This document shows, one piece after another, positions 32,692 to 44,051 of a stretch of 64,000 bases of DNA. The translations under genes and the position numbers were made by a program. The notes below the pieces were generated by a model, which saw only the letters and a list, made by a program, of their open reading frames with translations, did no database searches and was not told where the DNA came from. The first letter of the stretch is position 1. The number at the start of each line of letters is the position of its first letter. Origin of the DNA: Hemileia vastatrix (Eukaryota; Basidiomycota; Pucciniomycetes; Pucciniales; Zaghouaniaceae); NCBI GenBank assembly GCA_030280995.1, contig JASXTE010000002.1, forward strand, positions 23,194,183 to 23,258,182, in the 5' to 3' direction.

Positions 32692-33319
32692 GCATATATT
32701 CATTGCTCAAGAAAATCACTAAAGCTCAAAAAGATGAAGATTTTTGCTTATGGGACACTCTACCTTCCTTTAACTCTTTTCTTGCTCTTCGACTCAAAAA
32801 GCACTGTAATAAAGCATTTGAAAAAAATCATGAACTTGCAACCAAATTTGGAATACCGAATTGGTGTGACTCCAAATGGGAAGATATCAGCCACGAATAT
32901 CTTTTATTTTCTAATGTTATTATCACTCATTCTGGATTTCACAATAAAATTCACACCGATACCAAGACACCAATTTTCTTAGTTTTGGTATATTCTCATA
33001 TATCAAACCGATTACTGGCCAACCAATACAATCTCCAGCTAAAATCAAATGACATGGTTTATATTTTCCAGACCACCGGTGCATAATTGATTTTGGTTTG
33101 GGAAATGGTATCATTGAAACTATTTGGAATTCTTCTAAGGATAATCATCAAACGACCAAAGCTCCTCCTGGTTTGGAATCCTGTCAAGATTTAACACATT
33201 TTGGTTGCTCATTTCAAATCAGTCATAAGTTGATTCAAAGAATCAATAAGGTAATGAAAGTAGGTAAAGTTAATCGATTTAAAAAATCTTTATTTAGATC
33301 CAAAAAGTATGGGGATTAG
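32692..33319 (+). pseudogene. Tet/JBP-like dioxygenase, truncated pseudogene (A2)
   Basis: Exon 2 part only, beginning after an acceptor ..TTATATAG|GCATATATTC. It has NKIHTDTK, then a two-base loss near 32964 (ACCAAGACACC where A3 has ACCAAGGACACC plus one more change) that shifts frame. The TGA after SPAKIK (near 33049) is shared with A3 and A5. It ends KKYGD at 33319. The exon with the GWRPG motif is missing. Confidence 0.85.
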
Positions 33320-33621
33320 AGTTGTCATCAAAAATTTTATATTTTTTCATAAATTTTTAATAAATATTTTTTATGTATCAATTTCCTCAAATAAAGTAAT
33401 GGGCCCACGACCTTGAGTTGTATAAATGGTAATCATGATAACATTTATTTGTTTCATGGGGTTCCTCTAGCCTATACCTGTGGAAAGTCCCAAACTTTTG
33501 TTTCTAGATTTGATCTGCATTTTGGCTTGAGGGATTGTCATTACTTTAAACTAGGGAAATTGATATATATTAGATATTTATTTAATAATTTACGTAATTA
33601 TATTAAATTTAGATGACTTCC

Positions 33622-33770
33622 ACCACTTACTTCAATAAAATGCAGGGGGGGGGGGGGGTATTGCCAAATTTTCAAATCTGACATGTGAAATTGATGACTT
33701 AGAAAAATTTTGGTGATATCCACCCCTTGCTTCAATAAAATGCAGGGGAGAGTATTGCCAATTTTTTAAA
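33622..33770. repeat. AATAAA-centred hairpin repeats (A2)
   Basis: Two units of 'TTCAATAAAATGCAGGGG' type, the first with an expanded G-run, directly downstream of the dioxygenase remnant. Confidence 0.55.
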
Positions 33771-33814
33771 ACAGATATAGAATTTTTTTTGACTTGTAAA
33801 TATTTTGGTGAAAA

Positions 33815-34460
33815 TTTTTGACGAGAATGTGAAAGTAATTGTCTCCACCTTGAGCAGGTTTCTGGCTCAAAGGAATAGCAGTACCATGAACAAAACCAAT
33901 ACATCCTGGGAAGCCCTCTGCTTGCATAACCTGAAATGATTCAAGTCGCTCTTCTTTTGTTGGCCAGGTGAGAAGTTGAGATTACAAGGAGTTGATGGCA
34001 GTGATACATTGTTTGGTATAAGTGTTAACTGAACCATACCCTAAATCAAAGACATTTTCTAAACGTTTCAAAGCGGCTCCATTACCATTTGAACCCAAAT
34101 GACATAGTGTGATGGCCAATTGAATTGAAGGATGTTGTTGTTCTTTTTGAGAATTATTGTGAAATATGGGATGATCCTGAATAAGCTCAAGCAATTTAAG
34201 GAAACATTCCTGAGAAGTCCTGAACAGCTCTCTAAAACTGGGTGTAGATAGTTTAAGAAGTGTTTGGATGGTGTACTTGGGGTATGAAGTACTTGAGGCT
34301 TTCTGGGAAGAAGGTAACGTTTCGTGGCCATTTTTGATAAAAAGACAAAATCTTCTTCTAGATCAGAATCAGAATCGCAATCAGAGTCCAAGAGCAGTTC
34401 AAGAGCCATGAAAGTCATTGCTTTATGTAATTTATCACGATTTGAAAGTGAGGAAGGCAT
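33815..34460 (-). pseudogene. Harbinger transposase exon 1 fragment (A2)
   Basis: Same truncated fragment as in A3: MPSSLSNRDKLHKAMTF at 34460 down to the FVDG/FVHG region near 33890, then hairpin-repeat DNA. It carries an additional one-base deletion near 34281 (CTTGGGGTATG where others have CTTGGGGGTATG) and a stop after ITAINSL. The first catalytic Asp codon context reads GFVHGTAIPL, so that Asp is lost. Confidence 0.85.
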
Positions 34461-36009
34461 GACTCTTATATGATATGATATGAAAATGTAAGTGATGTAC
34501 GATGTTTTGAGTTATGAAGTGTTATGCTGCGGAGTGCTGCGTATGAATGGGATGATGCTGAAAAATCAGTGAAATGGGACTTGATGGTGAAATCAGCACT
34601 TTTGGTTGAGAAAGTGCGGATTTGAGTGAAATAAGTGACTTATTTCATTTTGAAATCCACCAGTATTGGGGCTAGTGTGTTTTGGAAATCCGCACTTATT
34701 TAAGTGCGGATTTGTAAGTGCTGATTTGGCAGAACTGACACCCCCTAATACTTGGATTTTATGCATGCTAGTGGTGGAAAATAGATCAATAAAATATAGT
34801 TATAGCTTGTATAAAGATAATATAAATTTATAAATGCTTTATAATATATTTATATATGATAATAATTGTTTTTTAATGTTTATTTGAAATTAGGTAAGTA
34901 AGTGATGTCCAATAACCTGTCAAATCCTCCCTTACTTATACCAAAATCTACTGGAGTGCACAGACCTTCAATCCAGATGATGTCACTGCTATCCACAGCA
35001 ATTACAGCACTGTGAGGGCCCATAAACTTCCCATGGCTTCCACTTCAAGAAGTTTCAACACCTAGATCTCCAGTAAGGACCCTCCATCACAATTAATGAT
35101 ACCACAGACCCATACCATAAATAGAACAAACAGATAAAAGCAGATACCAGAAAGAAACAGGTAAAATAACTCATCCAAAGAGTATATAATGAAACCAAAA
35201 GCATATAAAGTAAGCAAATTAACTGTCCACCCCCCCAGTAACATCTCCAAGCATCCATATTAACCCATTAATCATATCCCAACCCATTAATCCGTGAAAA
35301 TCCATACAGGGAAGCAGATTGAGTTGTCCAAACTTGATATATGCACCTGAAATAGGTGTACATGCTTGTGTAGGTATTGTGAGTCCACTGAATACGTCTA
35401 TATGACCTAAAATAAGCATAAAAATAAAGCTTATAGGCTATTAAGAGGTTAAAACTCACTTATAGACCTAAATATACATAATATAACTACATATTTCGCT
35501 GAATATGAGGTTTATGTATGTCTATAATTATTTAATATCACTTAAGATAAGTATATTAAAACTCCATTAACAACTTAATAAGTGTTATTAGGCTATGGAT
35601 AAGCTATTTAAACTACTATAAGTCATATAATAGTGTAATAATAATATATATATAGTTTATAACCATATATATAAGTATTTTAACCTTATTTTTAAGTAAT
35701 AAGCTTAATGTAATTAAGGTTTTCTTATTTTAAACATAATAATTACTCATTCCTGGAGATACCTAGGCTGACACATTTGGATAAGAATTTTTTTAATCCA
35801 CTCTAGTTTTATAGTACTGGATATGTTATATATGGCCAAATAAACAATCCAAAAGAATTTCTTTTTTAAATTTCTTTTATTATTCTGAATATTAACATAA
35901 TTATTTTTTTCATATTTTGGATGATGATTGAAATGAAGTTAAATTTGAAAAATATGATAAAGATGATAAAGAGGATGATAAAGGTGAAGTAAGAGGTGAT
36001 TCTAATGAA

Positions 36010-36479
36010 ATAGACATTTTTTTCTCTGAACAAAAAAAATTTGTGTCAAAAACCAAAAAAAAAACTCACAAAATTTTGTTTGTTTATTCAACCTTAAGAA
36101 TTTTATTGAAAAAAATTAATCTAAATAGTTTTTTTTTGAAAATAAATCAATTACTAAATCTTTCCTTGAAAAAATACTGAAACAAAAAAAATGAAAAAAA
36201 ATAAAAAAAAACATCAGTTAAATTATTAGCCAAAAAATGAATTAAATTTTAAATTTATTTGGTGTTAGATATACCAGCTAAACTCCTTGAAAAAATATGA
36301 TAAAAAAATTATAATAAAAAAACTAAACCAAAAAAAAAAAATTTGTATCAGAAAATATTTTCCCAAAAATAAAAATAAAAATTATAAACACAACAAATTT
36401 ATTTTTGATTCAGCTTTGACTGTAATTTTTTTTATAATATTCTGTAAAAAAAAACAAAATAATTTTAATAAAAATAACG
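36010..36479. other. A/T-rich spacer of B'
   Basis: A-rich homopolymer sequence equivalent (inverted) to 21066-21690 of element B. Open frames here are Lys/Asn/Phe-rich artefacts of composition. Confidence 0.4.
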
Positions 36480-36499
36480 AATATTTTCTTTTACATTCA

Positions 36500-36835
36500 C
36501 CTATATTACCCCTACTTTTCTGCCTCTTTTGCCTCTTTTTGGTGTCCTCAAGCCCCCCCTCTCCCTTATCCTCCTTTTTCCTTCTTTATGCCCTTTTTTT
36601 CCTCACCTTCAGGCCACCTCTCAATTCTCCCCCCTTCTCCCCCCTCTCCCCTTAACCGCTTCCCCCCTCCCCCCTCGGGCCTAAAGAGGGAAAAGGGGGG
36701 CTAATGGAAGGAAAAAGAGGGCCTAAAGGGAGGGAAGGTAAAGAAGAGAATAAGATGGAAAAGGGGGAAAACGAGGGAAAAAGAGAAGGACAAAAGAGAA
36801 AAGAGGGAGAGAAAAAACAAAAAAAAATAGTTTAA
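36500..36835. repeat. Polypyrimidine/polypurine hairpin region (B')
   Basis: C/T-rich 36500-36669 is followed directly by G/A-rich 36676-36830, with GGGCCTAAAGAGGGAAAAGG matching in inverse the 'CTCTTTATGCCC'/'CTCTTTTGCCTC' units on the left. The palindromic core seen in B and A0 is missing. Position in the element is equivalent. Confidence 0.7.
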
Positions 36836-37232
36836 CCTTGAAAAAAGATAAATGAAGCACTTACAAAAAAAAAAAAAAAAAAACAAAAACAAAAACAAAA
36901 ACAAAAAAACCCAAAAAAAAAATCATGATTAGCAAAGAAAAATTCAATAAAAATGAAAAAAAGACTTACCTGGTGAGATGAGTTAAAAAAATGCAACCAA
37001 AATATTTGATGGATTTTTGAGGAGTGGAGAAAGAGGATATGAGTGAAGAACGAAAAAAACACTGGAAAAATATGCAATTTCATGTTTAGCTGATGAAAGA
37101 AAACCAATGAGCCATCCAAAAAAAAGATATTCACCATAAATTGAAAAAAATAAATATGCAAAAAACATAAAATACCAAGCCAAGAGAATAAAGTATACAA
37201 AGTGGACATTTGGAGAGTATGAAAACAAATAA

Positions 37233-38495
37233 TTAAAAGGGTTCTGTGTCAAAATGGTGGAGGGTGATTGGCATAATGACAGAGGGTATGCTGGTTGAAT
37301 GAATGTTCTGTGATTCAAGGGAGGGGAGAGCTGGCGCTGGTTCAGGATCCTCTTCTTCATAAAGATCATTCTTCTCATACTTAAAATAAGCTAGGATATT
37401 GTGGAGTATAACACAAGTCATTATCCAATTATTTGAAGCTTTTATATCCATTAATTTTTGAAATTGGATTCTGAGTGCCTGGAGACTAGAAAATCTTCCC
37501 TTTAAAATCCCAATAGCATGTTCAATCCATACTCTTGATTGGGAAAGGTGATAATTAAAGGTGGTATTGAGGTCATTTTCTAAAGTTGCACCACAGAAAG
37601 AAGGTATAATTTACTTTCTACTTGCATTTGCTGAGTCTTCAAGGAGGTATTGAGATTTGTCAAAGTATGACTCAAGACTTTGAGAAATATTCATTGTTTG
37701 GAAGACGGAAGAGTTATTAAATGAGCAAGGGCAGACACTATGAAAAGAAATAAACTTTTTATTGATGTCAAATACAAGTTGAACAGCAATAGAGTATCTA
37801 CAAAGAAGATTAAAAGTTAGTTTATGAAAGATGTGAAATTGGAGAGCATTTTGAAGAAACCTTTTTTTGTGATCAAAATAATGGTTGCCATCATGAGCAG
37901 GGTTTTGACTCAAAGGTATAGTTGTACCATCAAAAAAATTTACAAATCCAGGGAAACCTTTTTCTTGCATTACTTGAGAGGATTCAAGTTGCTGTTGTGG
38001 AGTTGGCCAAGAAAGTGTTTGAGACTTGAGAGAAAGGATAGCAATCATGCAGTGCTTGGTGTATAATATGATGGTACAATATCTTATGGTAAAGAGATTA
38101 TCTAAATGTCTTACAGAAGCACCATTTCCATTTGAACCAAAATGACATAGTGCCACAGCAAGTTGAAAGGCAGGATAACACTGTTTGTTTTGTGAATTAT
38201 TATGGAATATAGGATGATTGAAGATGAGTTTAGAAAGTTTGAAAAAAGAATAAGGAGAAGTTCAAAAAATATGTGTGAAGTTTAAATGAGCAATGTTGAG
38301 AATGCAGCAGAGATCATATCTGGAATCATAATAAAGATTTGTCCTCCTTGAGATGACATAATGTTTTTTGGAAAGAAAAGACATATAAGTTAAAGTATCT
38401 TCCAACCCAGATTCAGAGTCAGAGTCAGCTGCTAAAACTAAAGTGATAGAATTCATAGCTGTGTGAAGTTTCTTCCTAGTAGAGAGGTGCTTCAT
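37233..38495 (-). pseudogene. Harbinger transposase, pseudogene (B')
   Basis: Family B transposase on the minus strand: MKHLSTRKKLHTAMNSITL at 38495, a stop after NFTHIF near 38262, then open again with NFFDGTTIPLSQNPAHDG (first Asp; GFVDG altered to NFFDG), an intron near 37800-37862 (donor GGTTTC, acceptor CTTCTTTGTAG), exon 2 with QYLLEDSANASRK (altered from LLADSAY) and a stop, RVWIEHAIGILKGRF, and a C-terminus near 37222. Motif decay shows it is old. Confidence 0.8.
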
Positions 38496-38966
38496 TATTG
38501 TCTGTAGAAAAGGTTTTTGGTATAAGGCTTAGGTGACAAGTTGAAAGTGGGAGTTAGTCACCAAATTAGCAGGTGGGGTGTGTAGATAGAAAAAAATGTT
38601 ATGTGTTTTCCACCAAAATTAAGTAACATAGTGGGAAGAGAGACATAAGGATAGAATCCACAATTATAGGTCATGTGATTTTATTTCAAATAAATAATGT
38701 ATGTGATGAGTTTGGGATCAGGAATCAGGAACTGAATTTGGGGTATAAGAGGAGGGATAATGCATTCTTATCCACTAGCCCCACGGCTAGTGGATAAGCA
38801 TTTTCTGCAATTAATAATGTCTCATTCCAGGTGAAAAAATAACTGATCCCTAATTGCAGATCCCTGAACAATGGCACCTGCTAATATAGATAGGATTCCT
38901 ATTTTTTTGTGACTAGAAATGAATTTAATGAGTTTCCAAATTTGCCATGTTTGACACCCCCTAATA

Positions 38967-40241
38967 AATTGACACTTATGGTATAAAATACAAAGAGAAA
39001 AAAATTAAGTGTTATGGTGTTCCAAAGATGCATAGGCCTTTGGAATTTGTATTTGGGAGTATTGGGTATGTAGCGTTTAGTAGGGGTAATGGTGCTCAGT
39101 AATGGTGTTTTGTTATTATTTAGGTGTTTATTTGTATTTTTGTAGGTTTAAGTTAGGGTCACTTATTATGTCTCAGCTTATTGTCCTTTCTATTCTCATC
39201 ATTTTGGTGTGTGTTATGTGTGATTAGCTTTTTCTATGAGTAGTTGGGTTGTTTTGTAGTTTTAGAGGTTTTTTGGTTGTTTTTGGGCGTTTGCAAGCCT
39301 AGAAGTGGATTCCCATCTACAGGTGGAAAGCCCCTATTTACTTGGCCTTGCCTAAGATGGGGGCCCTCACCCCTGCAAGCAGGAAAGTCTCTAGAGACTA
39401 TTTTATGCATGTACATATCTGGGAGAGCTTGATCAAGCTAGGGATCTGGTTAGGGGGTCTGTGTGGTGTGTAAGATAGAAAAAGCAAGCTAGAGGGAGTT
39501 CTAAGAGAGACTCCACTATCTGGGATATCTGGATCTCTGGTTTCACTCTTTGTGTTTGGTTGGCTGGGTTGTGAAAAGGTTAGTTCTTACTTGATCTCAA
39601 CTCTGGTCACTGTTTCTCTGGTATAGTCTTGCAAACTAAATCAAGTATTATTGCTTTCTTTGGTGTGGATTTTTCAACCTACATCAAGTATCATTGCTGT
39701 CTCTGGTGTGGATTTACAACCTACAACAAGTATAATTTCTTTCTCTGGTGTGGCCATTAGTTTACATTTCAGTTCTTTGGTCTGGTAGTCTGTCTGGTGA
39801 CTACTTTTTTGGCTCATCAAACAGTCAAGTGTGTTGGAAAGAAGCTTTTTCAAACAAGACTCAATTTTCTGCAACAGGTAACTCTCACTTGTTTTTCCTA
39901 AAGGGACAGGGGTTTTCTCTGTGGGTTTTCTCCAACTCCCTTGGTCAAGGCCTGTGGCTAGTACTATAAGATTGTATACAGTGTTTGTAAAATTCTTTTT
40001 TTGGAGAAGAATAAGAGCATGTACAGGCCCTGGAATTAAGTTCTCATCAATTTTCAATCATTTTTTTGAACTCAATATCATGACTCAAGTGACCTGAAAC
40101 TTGTCTTTTTATTCCATTAAATTTAATAAAAAATTGAAAATATGAATTTTGAGACTTGTTATTGTAGCAAAATAAGACTAGGACGATTTGAAAGGGAGGG
40201 TAAAATATAGTCTATTTTACTTAAGAAATGATCAATAAATA
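38967..40241. other. Unclassified less AT-rich segment with 42-bp tandem repeat
   Basis: Between the two nests. It is visibly richer in G than its surroundings, with phrases such as GGGGCCCTCACCCCTGCAAG. Three ~42-bp units at 39642-39755 share CAAGTAT..TTGCT..CTCTGGTGTGGAT. No protein family is recognisable in any frame; the longest minus frame (39674-40057) simply reads through the repeats. The pattern resembles an LTR/leader of an unidentified retroelement, but no TG..CA pair or primer site could be fixed. Confidence 0.4.
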
Positions 40242-40637
40242 GGGGGTATCAATTCTCAGGGACCTGTAATTAGTGATCAAGAATTTTTTGTTACCCGGAG
40301 CAGAAATTATTCATCGCAGAAAATACTTAACCACTAGCCCCAGAGCTAGTGGATAAATATTGAACAATAATGCATTATCTCACCTCTTATACTTCAATTT
40401 CTTTCCCTAATTACTGATCCAAAACTCATTGCATTCATGATTGATTTGTCAGCAAGTCACATGACGTAAAATTGCAGATTCCATCCTTATGTCTCTCTTC
40501 ACTCTATGCTACTTAATTTTGGTGGAAAACACATAAAATTTTCTTCTATCCACACACCCAACCAACTCATTTGGTGACAAATTCTCACTTCCAACTTGTC
40601 ACCTAAACCTTATACTGACAACCTTTTCCATCAAAAA

Positions 40638-40895
40638 ATGAAATACCTCTCCACTAGGAAGCTAATTCACTCAGATATGAATGCTATCACTTTAAATTTA
40701 GAAGAAGACTCTGATTCTGACTCAGGTTTAGACAAAACTTTAGCTTATATGTGTTTTTAATGATTTTTATAAAGAAGAGGATCCCAAACCTGCACCATCT
40801 CTCCCCTCCCTTGAATCACAAAACATTCTTTCCACCAGCATACACTCTGTCATAATGCCAATTACCCTCCATTATTTTGAAACAACACTTTTAAT
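40638..40895 (+). pseudogene. Harbinger transposase, internally deleted (F)
   Basis: Starts MKYLSTRKLIHSDMNAITL and an acidic run up to LAYMCF-stop (about 40638-40760), then jumps directly to the extreme C-terminus (EEDPKPAPSLPSLESQNI, ending near 40890). About 1 kb with all catalytic residues is deleted. Confidence 0.8.
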
Positions 40896-41724
40896 TTTTT
40901 TTTCATAGTCTCCAAATTTTCAACTTTTGTGCTTTATTCATTGGTTTGGTGTTTTTGTTTTTTGCCAATTCATTTTATTTGAACTTTACAGTGAATGCCT
41001 CTTTTTTAAATGTCTCATTTGTTTTCCTTCACCAGATCAAAATCAAATTGCATATTTTCTGTAATCACATAATTTTTCATTGTTTCTTTTTTCATTCATT
41101 CCTCATATCCTTTCCTTCCTTTTCTCAAGCACCCCTCAAACAATTTGATTTCATTTATTTTCTCATCTCATCTCTCAAGGTAAGTCATTTTCTTCATTTT
41201 TTAATTTTTTTTTTCTAATTATAATTTTTTTGTTTTTTTTCTGTTTTTTTTATTTTTTGTATCTAAATTTATATTGTAAGAGGTTATCTTTGATTAAAAT
41301 GGAAAATTAAAATTTATTTCACTCATTCTTTTCCTTCTTTTTTTAGCTCCATCATTCTAATTTTCAGCCTAGGTATCCCCAGGGCTGAGTGATATTTATG
41401 TTTAAAATAAGATTAACTTAATTACATTAAGATTATAACTTAAAAATAAGGTTAAAATACTTATATATATGGTTATAATACATATATATATAATTATTAC
41501 ACTATTATATGACTTATAATAGTTTAAATAGCTTATCCATAGCCTAATAATACTTATTAATGTGTTAATGGAGTGATAATATACTTATCTTAAGTGATAT
41601 TAAGTAATTATAGACATAAATAAGCCTTTATGTATACATAAATCTCATATTCAGTGAAATATGTAGTTATATTATGTATATTTAGGTCTATAAGTGGGTT
41701 TTAACCTCTTAATATCCTCTGAAC

Positions 41725-44051
41725 TTAGTCATCTAAATTTAATATAATTACATAAATTATTAAATAAATATCTAATATATATCAATTTCCCTAGTTTAAA
41801 GTAATGACAATCCCTCAAGCCAAAATGCAGATCAAATCTAGAAACAAAAGTTTGGGACTTTCCACAGGTCTAGGCTAGAGGAACCCCATGAAACAAATAA
41901 ATTTTATCATGATTACCTTTTATACAACACAAGGTTGTTGGCCCATTACTTTAGTTGAGGAAATTGATACATAAAAAATATTTATTAAAAATTTACAAAA
42001 AAATATAAAATTTTCGATGAAAACTCTAATCCCCATACTTTTTGGATCTAAATAAAGTTTTTTTAAATCGATTAACTTTACCTACTTTCATTACCTTATT
42101 GATTCTTTGAATCAACTTATTACTGATTTGAAATGAGCAACCAAAATGTGTTAAATCTTGACAGGATTCCAAACCAGGAGGAGCTTTGGTCGTTTGATGA
42201 TTATCCTTAGAAGAATTCCAAATAGTTTCAATGATACCATTTCCCAAACCAAAATCAATGATGCACCGGTGGTCTGGAAAATATAAACCATGTCATTTGA
42301 TTTTAGCTGGAGATGGTATTGGTTGGCCAGTAATCGGTTCAATATAAGAGAATATACCAAAACTAAGAAAATTGGTGTCCTTGGTATCGGTGTGAATTTT
42401 ATTGTGAAATCCAGAATGAGTGATAATAACATTAGAAAATAAAAGATATTCGTGGCTGATATCTTCCCATTCGGAGTCACACCAATTCGGTATTCCAAAT
42501 TTGGTTGCAAGTTCATGATTTTTTTCAAATGCTTTATTCCAGTGCTTTTTGAGTCGAAGAGCAAGAAAAGAGTTAAAGGAAGGTAGAGTGTCCCATAAGC
42601 AAAAATCTTCATCTTTTTGAGCTTTAGTGATTTTCTTGAGCAATGAATATATGCCTATATAATTGAAATGCCTAGATAATAATCATATAAGAGTTTCAGA
42701 ATCCTTATCCTCTAAATATGCAATATAAAAATGTGAAATAAGACAAGTGAAACTTGGAAAAAAGGCTTAACTTCAAAGGTCAAAATATCAGCAACCACTG
42801 AACCTAATTCAAACCTGTTTGTGGGATATGAAAGATATGCTTTAGTAGAAACTTGAGTTAAAGGACATGTGATTTAAATAAACCTAACCCTAATTTGTTA
42901 CATAAAAAAATGAAATAAAAATTTAAATTGGGAAAAAAAAGGCTCAACTTTAACGCTCAATATCTCAGCAACCACTGAATCAAATTCAAATCTGTTTGTA
43001 GGAAATGAAATTTAGCCTTCAGGAGAATCTTCTTTTCAAAATTTTACAAAAACTTGAAAAGTGGTAATGAAGATGAGATCAAAAGTAGTTTTATTAGTTC
43101 ACTGTTATCCAGATAAGAGTCATACATATATTTAAGTATGAACTTTTCATAAAAGGAATGAGATATCATATAGGCATGAAAAAAAGGAGATGAAACTTAC
43201 CTTGATTGAAAAGTAGGAAAAATAGAGTGAGAAAGATTGATGTTGGAATTGTGGGGAAATTGTATATGGAGTAAGTGAAATGCATAAAGAATGTGCAATG
43301 TATGTGTTTCAATGAAATGGAGCCAAAAAAAAGTGAAATATGGGAAAGGGGGGATAATGACCATACCAAGAAAGGATGAAGAGTAGGGTGAAGGAGCTAA
43401 AAAGAAAGTAAAAAGGGAGAGAAAAAAAAGGTTAATTATACCATTGAAATCCAAAAAAACCACTTACAAAAAAAATTTAGATAAAAAAAATAAAATAAAC
43501 AGAAAAAAACAAAAAAAATTATAATTAGTAATCAAAAATTCAAAAAAAGGAATAAAATGACTTACCTGGAGAGATGAGATGACAAAATGAATGAAACCAA
43601 ATTGTTTGAGGGATGTTGGAGGAGAATAGGAAAAGGATATGAGGGATGAATGAGAAAAAAAATCACTGACAAAATATGCGATTTCAGAAAATATGCAATT
43701 TCATGTTGAGCTGGTGAAAGAAAACCAATGAGCCATCCAAAAAAAAGATTTTCACTGTAAATTCCAAAAAAAATGAATATGCAACAAACCAAAATACCAA
43801 CCCAAGTGAATGAAGTACACAAAGAGGACATTTGGAGAGTACAAAATGGTATGGGAAAGAAAGGGATGATGTGGCCAACATTTGGTTTTGAAAAAAAAAT
43901 CATGAAAAAAGTGCTGATTTGAGGTCAGAACTGACACCCATTTTTGAAATAAGTGACTTTTTTGCAAAATTTAAGTGCTGATTTGTAAGTGCTGATTTGA
44001 TTTCAAATCCGCACTTAAGTTAAGTGCGGATTTGCCAGAACTGACTCCCCC
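41725..44051 (-). mobile_element. Element A5, truncated family A derivative
   Basis: Inverse of the A2/A3 type: dioxygenase pseudogene(-), two ~170-bp repeats, leader joints, Myb 5' flank block, and right terminus GCCAGAACTGACTCCCCCTA (CAC changed to CTC). The left side is cut at about 41725 in the sequence that lies just past the dioxygenase in A2, so the transposase fragment is absent. Confidence 0.8.
42026..42660 (-). pseudogene. Tet/JBP-like dioxygenase, truncated pseudogene (A5)
   Basis: Exon 2 part with FCLWDTLPSF, GIPNWCDSEWEDISHEY, NKIHTDTKDTN, and DNHQTTKAPPG. The shared TGA after SPAKIK lies at about 42296-42298. Otherwise open to KKYGD-stop at 42026. The GWRPG exon is missing. Confidence 0.85.

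Larger units (their letters stand above)
31014..34745 (+). mobile_element. Element A2, 3.7-kb non-autonomous family A derivative
   Basis: Ends TAGGGGGTGTCAGTTCTGG (31012) and GGCAGAACTGACACCCCCTA (34728-34747). The empty site CACAATACTTGG is seen in the intact LTR at about 60898-60909; the filled site reads CACAA-element-ATACTTGG. Contents match A3: Myb 5' flank only, leader-exon-like DNA, dioxygenase pseudogene(+), hairpin repeats, and transposase exon 1 fragment(-). Confidence 0.9.
30868..35773 (-). mobile_element. Solo LTR (LTR1) of a Ty3/gypsy element, split by A2
   Basis: Matches the LTR at 60769-61945 across both halves: 30868-31013 (TGTCAGTATGTGCTAG...) and 34751-35773 (...CTAGGCTGACA). 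Net length is about 1169 bp versus 1177 bp. Inverted TGTCAG/CTGACA ends are flanked by a 5-bp duplication CATTC/CATTT with one mismatch, as expected for a gypsy insertion. No internal coding region is present, so it is a solo LTR left by recombination. It lies in the dioxygenase of B' and is itself interrupted by A2. Confidence 0.88.
26520..36010 (-). pseudogene. Tet/JBP-like dioxygenase, pseudogene in pieces (B')
   Basis: Read on the minus strand in three pieces: 35779-36010 (Ser/Asp-rich N-terminal part), 30713-30862 (EDLKHLTKSGD-like part), and 26520-27323 (core exon after GGIMIGFGWRPEF, intron about 27151-27209, then the exon 2 core). The pieces are separated by the LTR (30868-35773) and by A1 (27327-30707). 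Rejoined flanks are co-linear with copy B. Many substitutions and frameshifts; a distal-His region similar to NHQTIKAPPG remains. Clearly dead before or after the insertions. Confidence 0.75.
16597..38881 (-). mobile_element. Element B', family B Harbinger with Tet-like gene, heavily interrupted
   Basis: Left terminus TAGGGGGTATCAATGTTGAC (16595); right terminus decayed (GATCCCTGAACAATGGCACC, TGCTA) at 38860-38883. Both are flanked by ATA. Gene order is Myb-like(+), dioxygenase(-), transposase(-), the same as B but inverted. Insertions inside it: B at 18037 in the Myb gene, A1 at 27326 in the dioxygenase, and an LTR at 30867 in the dioxygenase N-terminal region. All three genes are dead. Confidence 0.8.
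16473..38961. mobile_element. MITE C, interrupted by element B'
   Basis: The left end is TAGGGGGTGTCAAACATT at 16471-16488; the right end is CATGTTTGACACCCCCTA at 38946-38963. An A (or ATA) is duplicated outside each end. The element's own sequence is only about 200 bp (16473-16596 and 38884-38961), so it is a short MITE. It is now 22.5 kb apart because B' inserted into it. Confidence 0.75.

Noticed and set aside
39674..40057. 127-codon minus-strand frame
   Set aside because: Its C-terminal part merely translates the 42-bp tandem repeats; no family recognised.
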